Source of the DNA: Hypericibacter terrae
GTDB taxonomy: Bacteria > Pseudomonadota > Alphaproteobacteria > Dongiales > Dongiaceae
Reading direction: 5' to 3'
Assembly (NCBI RefSeq): GCF_008728855.1
Contig: NZ_CP042906.1
Location: 1,984,001 to 2,048,000 of the forward strand
DNA: 64,000 bases
Within the stretch, counting starts at the first letter, position 1. Every line of letters begins with the position of its first letter. This document shows positions 35,670 to 43,745 of the stretch, piece after piece. The notes beneath the pieces are model-generated. The model made no database searches, was not told the origin of the DNA, and saw nothing but the letters and a program-made list of their open reading frames with translations. A program made the position numbers and the translations under genes.

Positions 35670-38008
35670 GCGAGCCCGCCATGGCCGTGGGCCTGAGCCT
35701 GCCCAAGCTCGAGACGCTCGAGAAGGTGACGGGCCGCGCGCAATATATCGCCGACATGTCGCGACCGGGCATGCTGCATGGCGCGATCCTGCAGAGCCCC
35801 TACGCCCATGCGCGCATTCTCCGGTATGACACCAGCGCGGCGCTGGCGCTGCCGGGGGTCCATGCGGTCGTGACCGGCGACGATTTCGGCGAGCATCGCA
35901 TGGGGGCCTTCGTCAAGGACGAGACCGCCATCGCCAAGGCCAAGGTGCGCTATGTCGGCGAGCCGGTCGCGGCGGTCGCGGCCGACGACGAGGCGACCGC
36001 GCGCCAGGCCTGCCAGTTGATCGACGTCGACTACGAAGAGCTGCCCGCGATCCTGACGGTCGAGGAGGCGCTGGCGCCCGATGCGGCGATCATCCATGAG
36101 GGACTCGCCGATTATTTCAAGGTGTTCTCGGCCATCTCCAAGGGCAATTCGCTCTCCTATACCGAGATCAAGGAAGGCGACATCGAGCAGGGCTGGCGCG
36201 AGAGCGACCTGATCTTCGAGAGCATCTTCGAGACACCGGCCCAGGCCCATCTCGCGATAGAGCCCTGCGGCGCGCTGGCGGAGACCGACGCGCAAGGGCG
36301 CGTCACGCTCTGGTCTGCGAACCAGTCGGTGTTCCGGGTCCAGGCCAATGTCTGCGAATCGCTGGGCCTGCCGATGTCGAAGCTGCGCTGCGTGACTCCG
36401 CGCATCGGCGGCGGTTTCGGCAACAAGATGGAAGCCCATATCCAGCCGATCGCGGTCAAGCTCGCGATGGTCACCGGCCGGCCGGTCAAGATGATCCTCA
36501 CCCGCGAGGAGGATTTCCAGATGGTGCGGGTGCGCCATCCGGCGAAGATCCGCGTCAAGACCGGTGTCAAGCGCGACGGCACGCTGGTCGCGCGCGAATG
36601 CGAGCTCCATCTCGACGGCGGCGCCTTCGGCGACGACAGCCCGGGCGTGCTGGGCTATGCGCTGCTGATGTCGCGCGGGCCCTATCGCATCCCGCATGCG
36701 CGCGTCCACGGCCACGTCGTCTATACCAACAAGCTGCGCTCCGGGGCCTTCCGCGGCTTCGGCAATCCGCAAGTCTCGTTCGGGACCGAGACGCAGCTCG
36801 ACGAGATCGCCGAGGCGCTGGGCCTGGATCCGATCGAGCTTCGGCTCAAGAACATGATGAAGCCGGGCGATCATTGGCTGGGTGGGCAGCGGGTCGATTC
36901 CAATGGCTTGGCGGACTGCATCGAGGCGGTGCGAAAGGCTTCGGGCTGGGACCGGCGCCAGGCGCTGCCGGCGCCGCCGGAGGGAAAGCGGCGCGGCTTC
37001 GGCTTTGCCGTCGCCGGTCATATCAGCGGATTGCTCGGCACCGGCGCCATCGTGCGGCTGCTCGAGGACGGCTCGGTCGTGCTCAATACCGGGGCGGTCG
37101 ATATCGGGCAGGGGTCGGATACCGTCCTGACGCAGATGTGCGCCGAGGTGCTCAAGATCCCGATGGAACAAGTCTCGACCGCGTCGCCCGACACCGACGG
37201 CTCGCCTTATAACTGGGGCACGACCGCGAGCCGCGTCACCTACACCACGGGCCGTGCCGTGGTGGCGGCCTCGCGTGAGGTCGAGCGCCAGATCAAGGAG
37301 CAGGCGGCCGACATCTTCGAATGCAGCGTGGAGGATCTGGAGCTGCGGCCCGGCGGCCGCGTGGGCATCAAGGGTGTTCAGGCCAAGGAGCTGCCCTTCC
37401 TCGTGGTGTCGGCCCGCGCCCACTGGCGCAAAGGCGGACCCATCGTCGGCAGCAACACGCTGGTCTACGACACCCCGACGGTCGATCCCAAGCGGGCGAT
37501 CGCGCTCGGTCTGCCCTTCGCGCAGATCGGCGTCTACAGTTTCGCCGCTCTGGTGACGGAGGTCGAGATCGACGAGGCCACAGGCCAGACCGAGGTCAAG
37601 CGCCTCTGGACCGCGGTCGATGTGGGCAAGGCGATCAACCCGCGCCAGGTCGAAGGCCAGATCGAGGGCGGGGTAGTGCAGGGGATCGGCTTCGCGCTCA
37701 TCGAGGAAGTGGTCTGGGACGGGGCGCGCCTCGCGAACCCCACCCTCATGGACTACAAGATCCCCGGGACGATGGACATTCCCTACGAGCTCCATTCGAT
37801 CATCGTCGAGCATGCGCAGGGCGACGGGCCGTTCGGCGCGAAGGGCGTCGGCGAGATCTCGCTGGTGCCGGTGCCCTGCGCCATCGCCAATGCGATCCAC
37901 GACGCCGCGGGTGTGCGGCTGCGGCGCCTGCCGATGAATGCCGAGCGCGTCCTGCGCGCCTGCCTGGCCAAGGAAGACGGGGCGAAGGAGGACGGCCTTG
38001 CGCATTGA
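35666..38008 (+). CDS. Molybdopterin-dependent hydroxylase large subunit (xanthine dehydrogenase family)
   Basis: A 780-residue molybdopterin-cytosine-dinucleotide-type large subunit. VTGRAQYIADMSRPGMLHGA opens the aldehyde-oxidase hammerhead domain, GGGFGNKMEAH binds Moco, GAFRGFGNPQ lies near residue 360, VDIGQGSDTVL follows, and the catalytic glutamate is probably in GAKGVGEISL near residue 727. The form I CO-dehydrogenase loop AYRCSFR with its cysteine is absent, so this is not a CO dehydrogenase. It most likely hydroxylates a carbon next to ring nitrogen, as nicotinate- and xanthine-type enzymes do. ATGA-coupled to the iron-sulfur subunit. Confidence 0.93.
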   Translation: MSEPAMAVGLSLPKLETLEKVTGRAQYIADMSRPGMLHGAILQSPYAHARILRYDTSAALALPGVHAVVTGDDFGEHRMGAFVKDETAIAKAKVRYVGEPVAAVAADDEATARQACQLIDVDYEELPAILTVEEALAPDAAIIHEGLADYFKVFSAISKGNSLSYTEIKEGDIEQGWRESDLIFESIFETPAQAHLAIEPCGALAETDAQGRVTLWSANQSVFRVQANVCESLGLPMSKLRCVTPRIGGGFGNKMEAHIQPIAVKLAMVTGRPVKMILTREEDFQMVRVRHPAKIRVKTGVKRDGTLVARECELHLDGGAFGDDSPGVLGYALLMSRGPYRIPHARVHGHVVYTNKLRSGAFRGFGNPQVSFGTETQLDEIAEALGLDPIELRLKNMMKPGDHWLGGQRVDSNGLADCIEAVRKASGWDRRQALPAPPEGKRRGFGFAVAGHISGLLGTGAIVRLLEDGSVVLNTGAVDIGQGSDTVLTQMCAEVLKIPMEQVSTASPDTDGSPYNWGTTASRVTYTTGRAVVAASREVERQIKEQAADIFECSVEDLELRPGGRVGIKGVQAKELPFLVVSARAHWRKGGPIVGSNTLVYDTPTVDPKRAIALGLPFAQIGVYSFAALVTEVEIDEATGQTEVKRLWTAVDVGKAINPRQVEGQIEGGVVQGIGFALIEEVVWDGARLANPTLMDYKIPGTMDIPYELHSIIVEHAQGDGPFGAKGVGEISLVPVPCAIANAIHDAAGVRLRRLPMNAERVLRACLAKEDGAKEDGLAH

Positions 38009-38807
38009 GGATTATCCGCCGCAGGAGCCCTTCTCCGAGGTCGGCAAGCGCTACCATGACGAGGCGATGCGGCTGGGGGCCGGGATCGTCGGCGAGGATC
38101 ATCGTTATGGCGAGGATCCCTATCAGGGCGTGGCCCTCTACCGCCCGGCCAAGCCGAACGGTCGGGTGCTGGCCTTCCTCCATGGCGGCGGCTGGACCAA
38201 CGGCTACAAGGAGTGGATGGCCTTCATGGCGCCGGCCTTCACCGCGGCCGGCTATCTCTTCGCCTCGATCGGCTATCGCCTTGCGCCGCAGCATGTTTTT
38301 CCCGCCGGTGTCGATGACGCCGCGGCCGGTTTCGCCTGGGTCTGGCGGGAAAGCGGCGGCAAGCCGATCTTCATCGGCGGCCATTCCGCCGGCGGTCATT
38401 ACGCCAGCCTGCTGGCCGTGACCCGGGACTGGCAGGGCCGGCTGGGCATAGCGGGCGATGCGATCCGCGGCTGCCTGCCGATCTCGGGCGTTTACGATTT
38501 TGCGGCCGGGTCCGGCCTCGCCATGCGGCCCCGGTTCCTGGGGACCGGCGATACCGAACGGGCGGCCAGCCCGATCCATCGGATCGACGGGCGCCCGCGA
38601 CCCTTCTTCATGGCGCATGGCGAGCGCGACTTTCCGCATCTGATCCGGCAAGCTGAGGCCATGGAGGCCGCCTTGAAGGCAGCCGGGGCCGAGGTTTCGC
38701 GGATCGTGCTGCCGGGCCGCGACCATTTTACCGCCAGCTATGCGGGCGGCGAACCCGACGGCCCGTGGGTGCCGGCGGCCATCGACTGGATGAACAAGCA
38801 ACCATAA
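37998..38807 (+). CDS. Alpha/beta hydrolase, kynurenine formamidase-like
   Basis: A 269-residue hydrolase. The oxyanion motif HGGGW, the nucleophile elbow GHSAGGHYA, an acidic residue in MAHGERDFP and the histidine in GRDHFTA make up the usual machinery of the arylformamidase/HSL-like branch. The TTG start at 37998 overlaps the large-subunit gene by 11 bases and has AAGGAGG at ideal spacing; the next upstream start lies inside the previous gene. Between a NicX-like ring opener and an importer, a likely job is removal of the formyl group from the N-formyl amide product, as NicD does in the nicotinate pathway (inference). Confidence 0.85.
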   Translation: MRIEDYPPQEPFSEVGKRYHDEAMRLGAGIVGEDHRYGEDPYQGVALYRPAKPNGRVLAFLHGGGWTNGYKEWMAFMAPAFTAAGYLFASIGYRLAPQHVFPAGVDDAAAGFAWVWRESGGKPIFIGGHSAGGHYASLLAVTRDWQGRLGIAGDAIRGCLPISGVYDFAAGSGLAMRPRFLGTGDTERAASPIHRIDGRPRPFFMAHGERDFPHLIRQAEAMEAALKAAGAEVSRIVLPGRDHFTASYAGGEPDGPWVPAAIDWMNKQP

Positions 38808-38830
38808 AGACGACAGGGGAGGCGAAGACG

Positions 38831-40006
38831 ATGTTGAAGAAATGGATGGGAGCGGCCCTCGCGGTGGCGGGTCTCGCTCTTGCCGGTATGGCGACGGCCC
38901 AGGCGGCCGAGCCGGTCCGGATCGGATTCTCGATCGCGCAGACCGGCCTGTTCGCGGCCGCCGCGCCCTCGCAGCTCAATGCCTACGAGTTGTGGAAGGA
39001 GCAGGTGAATGCGGCGGGCGGGCTCGATGTCGGCGGCACCAAGCGGCCGATCGAGTTCGTCATGTATGACGACCAGTCCAATCCAGACCAGACCGTGCGC
39101 ATCTATGAGAAGCTGATCACCGAGGACAAGGTCGATCTCCTGCTCGCCCCCTGGGGCACGCCGATGCATTTCGCGATCGCGGGCGTGCTGGAGAAGTACC
39201 AGTTCCCGGTCGTCGGCAACTCCGCCGCCTCGGTGCAGCTGCGCGACCTCAAGCCCGGCAATATCTGGTTCCCGACCTCGGCCATCCCCGACCGGATGGC
39301 GGAGGAGTTGGCCAAGATGCTGACGGCCAACGGCGCCAAGACCGCCGCCGTCATCACCAACCAGCTGCCCTTCTCGCTGGAGATCAAGCAGTTCCTGATC
39401 CCGGCCCTCGACAAGGCCGGCATCAAAGTCGCCGTCAATGACGAGTATCCGCCCGACGTGAAGGACATGACGGCGCTGCTTGGCAAAGTGAAGGCCGCCA
39501 ACCCGGACGCGGTGCTGGCGCTCTCCTATCCGAACGATTCGATTCTCTATATGAACCAGGCCAAGGAAGTCGGCATCAAGGCGCCGTTCCAGTTCGTGCT
39601 GGTGGGCCCGACCATCGACTTCTTCGGCAAGATGTTCGGCAAGGATCTGGACGGCATAGTCACCATCGGCCATTGGACCCCGGCCAAGGCCGATTGGCCG
39701 AAGGCGAAACCCTTCTTCGACGCCTATGTGGCGAAGTTCAACGCCAATCCGGACTATCTGGATTCCGCGCTCGCCTACATGTCCTGCGAAATCCTGCAGC
39801 AGGCGGTGGCGACGGCAGGCCTCGACAAGGCCAAGATCCGCGAAGCGATCTCGACCATGACCTTCGACACGATCAACGGCCCGGTGAAGTTCGAGGGCGT
39901 TCAAAACGTGACCACGCCGACCTCGTTCCTGCAGTTCCAGGACGGCAAGGCGCAGCTGGTGTGGCCGCCGGAAGCGGCGACCGCGCCCTACAAGCCGCGC
40001 AGCTGA
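38831..40006 (+). CDS. Branched-chain-type ABC transporter substrate-binding protein
   Basis: A 391-residue periplasmic binding protein of the Peripla_BP_6 (LivJ-like) type. A Sec signal peptide MLKKWMGAALAVAGLALAGM ends near AQA-AEPVRIGFS. The ligand lobes include ELWKEQVNAAGGLDVGGTKR and LAPWGTPMHFAIAGVLEK. GGGGAGGCGAAGACG precedes the ATG. This subfamily often carries aromatic acids, amides or urea rather than amino acids. It follows the catabolic enzymes directly, so its ligand is probably their substrate. Confidence 0.92.
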   Translation: MLKKWMGAALAVAGLALAGMATAQAAEPVRIGFSIAQTGLFAAAAPSQLNAYELWKEQVNAAGGLDVGGTKRPIEFVMYDDQSNPDQTVRIYEKLITEDKVDLLLAPWGTPMHFAIAGVLEKYQFPVVGNSAASVQLRDLKPGNIWFPTSAIPDRMAEELAKMLTANGAKTAAVITNQLPFSLEIKQFLIPALDKAGIKVAVNDEYPPDVKDMTALLGKVKAANPDAVLALSYPNDSILYMNQAKEVGIKAPFQFVLVGPTIDFFGKMFGKDLDGIVTIGHWTPAKADWPKAKPFFDAYVAKFNANPDYLDSALAYMSCEILQQAVATAGLDKAKIREAISTMTFDTINGPVKFEGVQNVTTPTSFLQFQDGKAQLVWPPEAATAPYKPRS

Positions 40007-40023
40007 TCGCCTGAGAACCGAAG

Positions 40024-40069
40024 GGCGCGGGAGAAGCGGGCGACCGCCTCTCCCGCGCCGCTTCGTTTG
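40024..40069 (+). terminator. Hairpin between binding-protein gene and permease genes
   Basis: GGCGCGGGAGA (40024-40034) pairs perfectly with TCTCCCGCGCC (40049-40059) around a 14-base loop, then GCTTCGTTTG. It lies 17 bases after the binding-protein stop. The weak T-run suggests partial termination, in the same place as the hairpins in the other two importer operons of this window. Confidence 0.6.
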
Positions 40070-40099
40070 TGACCCTCCATACCGGCGAGATCTCGAGCC

Positions 40100-40993
40100 T
40101 TGGATCTGCTGCTCTCTCCCCAGCTCCTGGCGGCCGCGCTGATCGCGGGCGCGCTTTATGCGCTGGTGGCGCTGGGCCTGAACCTGATCTACGGCACCAT
40201 GCGCCTCCTGAACGTGGCCCATGGCGAGCTGGTGATGGTCGGAAGCTACGTTGCCTCCTGGTCCTTCAGCCTGCTGGGGCTGGGACCCTGGCCGGCGCTG
40301 GTTCTCTCGCCGGTCGCGGCAGGCCTCCTGGGTTATGGCCTCTATCGCGGTCTGTTCCGCCGGCTGCTCGCGAACCCCGCTTTGTCCCAACGCATCGAGG
40401 CCAATTCGCTGCTGCTGTTCTTCGGCATCTCCATCATCCTGCAGAACCTGGTCTCTCTGCTCTTCACGGCGACGCCGCGCGGCTATCAGCCCTTCGGCGG
40501 CGCCGTGATCGATCTGGGCGTCGCCTCGGTCACGGGCGGGCGGCTGCTGGTCCTCGTCGTTGCCGGCATCGTGACCGTCGCCGCCATGCTGCTGCTGCGT
40601 TTCAACACGGTGGGCCTCGCGGTCAAGGCGCTGATTCAGAATCGCGAGGCGGCCAGCCTGGCCGGGATCGATACCGAGAAGCTGGAGCGCTGGAGCTTCA
40701 TCGCGGGCTTCGCGGTCGCCGGTCTTGCCGGCGCGCTCGTCAGCATGGTGGAGCAGGTCTCGCCCTTCATGGGCTTCCCCTACATGATCGCCGCCTTCGT
40801 CATCATCATCCTGGGCGGGCTCGGCAATCTGACCGGGAGCCTGATCGGCGGACTGATCCTGGGGCTGCTCGAGACCTACGGCGTGGCGCTGACCTCGCCC
40901 AACTACCGGTCGATCCTGGTCTATGGCGTCTTCATCGCGGTGCTGCTGATCCGTCCGCAAGGCCTCCTGGGCCGGACCCGGATCGTGCGATGA
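40100..40993 (+). CDS. Branched-chain-type ABC permease (LivH-like)
   Basis: A 297-residue permease with about eight hydrophobic helices. Family landmarks are ALYALVALGLNLIYGTMRLLNVAHGELVMVG and IILGGLGNLTGSLIGGLILG. The TTG at 40100 gives the typical N-terminus LDLLLSPQLLAAALIAGALY; the ribosome site is weak. It overlaps the LivM-like gene by four bases. It forms half of the import channel for the compound bound by the upstream binding protein. Confidence 0.9.
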   Translation: MDLLLSPQLLAAALIAGALYALVALGLNLIYGTMRLLNVAHGELVMVGSYVASWSFSLLGLGPWPALVLSPVAAGLLGYGLYRGLFRRLLANPALSQRIEANSLLLFFGISIILQNLVSLLFTATPRGYQPFGGAVIDLGVASVTGGRLLVLVVAGIVTVAAMLLLRFNTVGLAVKALIQNREAASLAGIDTEKLERWSFIAGFAVAGLAGALVSMVEQVSPFMGFPYMIAAFVIIILGGLGNLTGSLIGGLILGLLETYGVALTSPNYRSILVYGVFIAVLLIRPQGLLGRTRIVR

Positions 40994-41889
40994 AGCCGTT
41001 CTCCAGCCTGTTGCCGATCCTCTTTTTCGCGGGCATGGCGATCCTGCCGCTTCTGGCCGGCGACTATTATCAGGGCGTCGGCTTCCAGCTGCTGATGTGG
41101 ATCGCGCTGACCCAGAGCTGGGTGCTGCTCTCCGGCTTCACCGGCTACATCTCCCTCGGCCATGCCGTGTTCTACGGGCTGGGCGGTTATCTCACCGTGC
41201 TCACCTGGCATATCGTTCCGCTGCCGCTCGCGATCCCGCTCTCCGGTCTCGTGGCCGCCCTGTTCGCAGGCCTGATCGGCTATCCCGTCATGCGCGTGCG
41301 CGGGCCCTATTTCGTGATCCTGACGTTCGGCCTCGCGGAGCTGGTCAAATACATCGTGATCAATGTCGAGGCGGCCCTGGGAAAATTCGGGCGGCTGATG
41401 ATGGGGGCGCCGGGCCTGTCGACGCTCTATTGGGTGATGCTGGCGCTCGCGGTCGCAGCGACATTGCTGGTGGTCCTGGTCGGCCGCTCGCGCTTCGGTG
41501 CGGGCCTGCGGGCGATCCGCGAGGACGAGCCGGCCGCGGAGACCGTGGGCGTGCCGACCGCGCGCTATAAGCTCGGGGCCTATGCGCTTTCCGCCGCCAT
41601 TCCCGGCATGGTGGGCGGGCTGGCGGCGCTGCGGACCAGCTATTTCGAGCCCCAGCAGATCTTCAGCCCGACCATCTCCTTCACCGTCGTGACGATGGCG
41701 ATGATCGGCGGCAGCGACCGCGCCCGCGGTCCCCTGATGGGCGCCTTGTTCCTGGTGCTGCTGTCGGAGCTGCTTTGGGCCAATCTGGCCGAGCTCTACA
41801 TGATCATCCTGGGGCTGCTGCTGATCGGCTTCGTGCTGTTCGCGCCGTCGGGGATCGACGGGCTGTTGCGGCGGAGGTTCGGGCGATGA
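40990..41889 (+). CDS. Branched-chain-type ABC permease (LivM-like)
   Basis: A 299-residue permease with multiple helices and the LivM landmarks LSGFTGYISLGHAVFYGLGGYLT and RAIREDEPAAETVGV before YKLGAYALSAAIPGMVGGL. ATG at 40990 overlaps the LivH-like stop (ATGA), and its own stop overlaps the next ATPase start. It is the second half of the channel. Confidence 0.93.
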   Translation: MKPFSSLLPILFFAGMAILPLLAGDYYQGVGFQLLMWIALTQSWVLLSGFTGYISLGHAVFYGLGGYLTVLTWHIVPLPLAIPLSGLVAALFAGLIGYPVMRVRGPYFVILTFGLAELVKYIVINVEAALGKFGRLMMGAPGLSTLYWVMLALAVAATLLVVLVGRSRFGAGLRAIREDEPAAETVGVPTARYKLGAYALSAAIPGMVGGLAALRTSYFEPQQIFSPTISFTVVTMAMIGGSDRARGPLMGALFLVLLSELLWANLAELYMIILGLLLIGFVLFAPSGIDGLLRRRFGR

Positions 41890-42611
41890 GCCTGCTCGAG
41901 CTTCAAGCCGTGGGAAAACGCTTCGGCGGGCTCAAGGCCCTCGACGATGTGAGCTTCACGATCGACAGCGGCGAAATGGTCGGTCTCATGGGCGCCAACG
42001 GTGCCGGCAAGACCACGCTCTTCAGCCTCGTCGCCGGCAATGAGCGGCCCAGCGCCGGCGAGATCCGGCTCGACGGTCGATCGCTCGTCGGCCGTCGTGC
42101 CGATCAGGTGGCGGCGCGCGGCATCGCGCGCACCTTCCAGATCGTGCGGCCCTTCCGCGGCCTCACCGTTCGCGAGAATGCCCGCATCGGAGCCCTGTTC
42201 GGCTCCGCCGAACGGCGGCCGGACGCGGCGGACGAGTTCGCACTGTCGATCCTGGCCGATGTCGGCCTGGCGGATCGCGCCGACGCGCTGGCGGGGAGCC
42301 TCACCCTGGCCGGCCAGAAGCGGCTCGAGATCGCCCGCGCGCTGGCGCAACGGCCGCGCCTGCTGCTGCTCGACGAGGTTATGGCCGGCCTGACGCCGAC
42401 CGAGATCGCCGACGCCATGGCCATGATCCGTCGCATCAAGGAGAAGCATGGGCTGACCGTGCTGGTGATCGAGCATGTGATGTCGGCCCTGATGGATCTC
42501 TGCCAGCGGATCATCGTACTGCATCACGGGATGAAGATCGCCGAGGGCACGCCGCAGGCGATTGCACGCGACCCCCGCGTGCTCGATGCCTATCTCGGGG
42601 TCGAGGCATGA
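41886..42611 (+). CDS. Branched-chain-type ABC ATP-binding protein (LivG-like)
   Basis: A 241-residue ATPase with Walker A GANGAGKTTLF, the LivG-type IARTFQIVRPFRGLTVREN, a signature region reading LTLAGQKRLEIARAL, and Walker B LLLLDEVMAGL. The signature LSLGQQ of many LivG proteins is LTLAGQ here, a modest variation. ATGA-coupled on both sides. Confidence 0.93.
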   Translation: MSLLELQAVGKRFGGLKALDDVSFTIDSGEMVGLMGANGAGKTTLFSLVAGNERPSAGEIRLDGRSLVGRRADQVAARGIARTFQIVRPFRGLTVRENARIGALFGSAERRPDAADEFALSILADVGLADRADALAGSLTLAGQKRLEIARALAQRPRLLLLDEVMAGLTPTEIADAMAMIRRIKEKHGLTVLVIEHVMSALMDLCQRIIVLHHGMKIAEGTPQAIARDPRVLDAYLGVEA

Positions 42612-43351
42612 GCGCCGTGGCGGAGAATCTGCCGGCGCAGTCTCCCTTGCTGGAGGCCCGCGATCTCGTCGCCGGCTATGGCGCGATCGAGGTGCTGCAC
42701 GGCGTCTCACTGTCGGTCCTGCCCGGATCGATCACGGTCCTGCTCGGCAGCAACGGTGCCGGCAAGACCAGCCTGATGCGCACGCTTGCGGGGCTGATGG
42801 CGCCGTGGCGCGGCTCGATCCGCTTCGACGGGGAGAGCCTCGATCGGCTGGCGGCCCATGAACGGGTCGGGCGGGGGATCGCGCTCGTGCCCGAAGGCCG
42901 GATGATCTTCCCGCATCTCACGGTCGAGGAAACCCTGCGGGTGGGAGCTTACGGAGCCTGGGCGCGGCCGCATTTTGCCGAGAGCCTGGCGCGGGCCTAT
43001 GCGCTGTTTCCGCGGCTGGCGGAGCGCCGGCGGCAATCGGCCGGAGCCCTCTCCGGCGGCGAGCAGCAGATGCTGGCGATCGCGCGGGCGCTCATGGCCC
43101 GGCCCCGGCTGATCCTGCTCGACGAGCCGACCTTGGGGCTGGCGCCCAAGATGGCGCGCTTCGTGTTCGATCTGGCACGGGAACTCAGGTCCGCCGGGCT
43201 GACGCTGCTCCTGGCCGAGCAGGACGTCCGGATGAGTCTCGCCATCGCCGACCAGGGTTATGTGCTGGAGAACGGCCGGATCGTCATGGCCGGCGCGGCC
43301 GGCGACCTGGCGGCCGATCCCCGGATCCGCACCAGCTATCTCGGTCTCTAG
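42608..43351 (+). CDS. Branched-chain-type ABC ATP-binding protein (LivF-like)
   Basis: A 247-residue ATPase with Walker A GSNGAGKTSLMRT, the family segment GIALVPEGRMIFPHLTVEENL-like (here EETLRVGAYG), signature LSGGEQQMLAIARAL and Walker B LILLDEPTLGLAP. The fifth and last gene of the importer. A clear terminator follows 44 bases after the stop. Confidence 0.94.
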   Translation: MSAVAENLPAQSPLLEARDLVAGYGAIEVLHGVSLSVLPGSITVLLGSNGAGKTSLMRTLAGLMAPWRGSIRFDGESLDRLAAHERVGRGIALVPEGRMIFPHLTVEETLRVGAYGAWARPHFAESLARAYALFPRLAERRRQSAGALSGGEQQMLAIARALMARPRLILLDEPTLGLAPKMARFVFDLARELRSAGLTLLLAEQDVRMSLAIADQGYVLENGRIVMAGAAGDLAADPRIRTSYLGL

Positions 43352-43384
43352 GCCGGAGCCGATCGCGCGGGGGCAATCGGCGGA

Positions 43385-43420
43385 CAAAAGAAAACGGCAG
43401 GCCTCCGACGAGGCCTGCCG
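43385..43420. terminator. Bidirectional intrinsic terminator
   Basis: CGGCAGGCCT (43395-43404) pairs perfectly with AGGCCTGCCG (43411-43420) around a 6-base loop. On the minus strand it is followed by TTTTCTTTTG, a good T-run, so it ends the convergent small secreted-protein gene. On the plus strand CTTCTC follows, giving weaker termination of the importer operon. Confidence 0.8.
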
Positions 43421-43460
43421 CTTCTCAGCAGACGGAGTCTATCGGTGAAACGAAGCGGTC

Positions 43461-43745
43461 TTAGTGCTCGTTGACCGGCAGGCCCAAAGCCTTGACCGCG
43501 CCCGTGATGGTCGCGATGCCTTCGTCATACTTGCCATGGGCGCACTCATCTTGCCCCTGCGCCAGAGACGCGCTCGCGGCGTCCGTCCCCGGAGCCTTGC
43601 CCAAAATCTGGAGGTCCCAACTCAGATCCTGCGCATAAAGCGTGCACCGGTTGTTGGGCGGAACGTTCGAGATCACGGCAGCCATCGCGCCCGTGGACAG
43701 AGCCATGCCGAGAGCGGCGGACGCGATCAGGAATTTTATCTTCAT
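43461..43745 (-). CDS. Small secreted hypothetical protein
   Basis: A 94-residue protein with a clear Sec signal peptide (MKIKFLIASAALGMALSTGA, cleavage near AMA-AVI). The mature part of about 70 residues has two cysteines (RCTLY and DECAHG) that may form a disulfide. AGAGGAG lies before the ATG at 43745. No known domain is recognised. It is monocistronic, with its own terminator at 43385-43420. Periplasmic role unknown. Confidence 0.75.
   Translation of the reverse strand: MKIKFLIASAALGMALSTGAMAAVISNVPPNNRCTLYAQDLSWDLQILGKAPGTDAASASLAQGQDECAHGKYDEGIATITGAVKALGLPVNEH

Noticed and set aside
35615-38005. Very long antisense open frame (796 codons) opposite the Mo-hydroxylase large subunit
   Set aside because: It mirrors the codon pattern of the plus-strand gene, which has clear molybdopterin motifs. 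Its translation is low complexity, rich in Arg, Asp and His, with no domain.
33893-38008. Carbon monoxide dehydrogenase operon
   Set aside because: The form I active-site cysteine loop is missing and the neighbours are N-heterocycle-type enzymes.
38738-40960. Antisense open frame of 740 codons opposite the binding-protein and LivH-like genes
   Set aside because: The plus-strand products are recognisable transporter components; the antisense product is compositional noise of GC-rich DNA.
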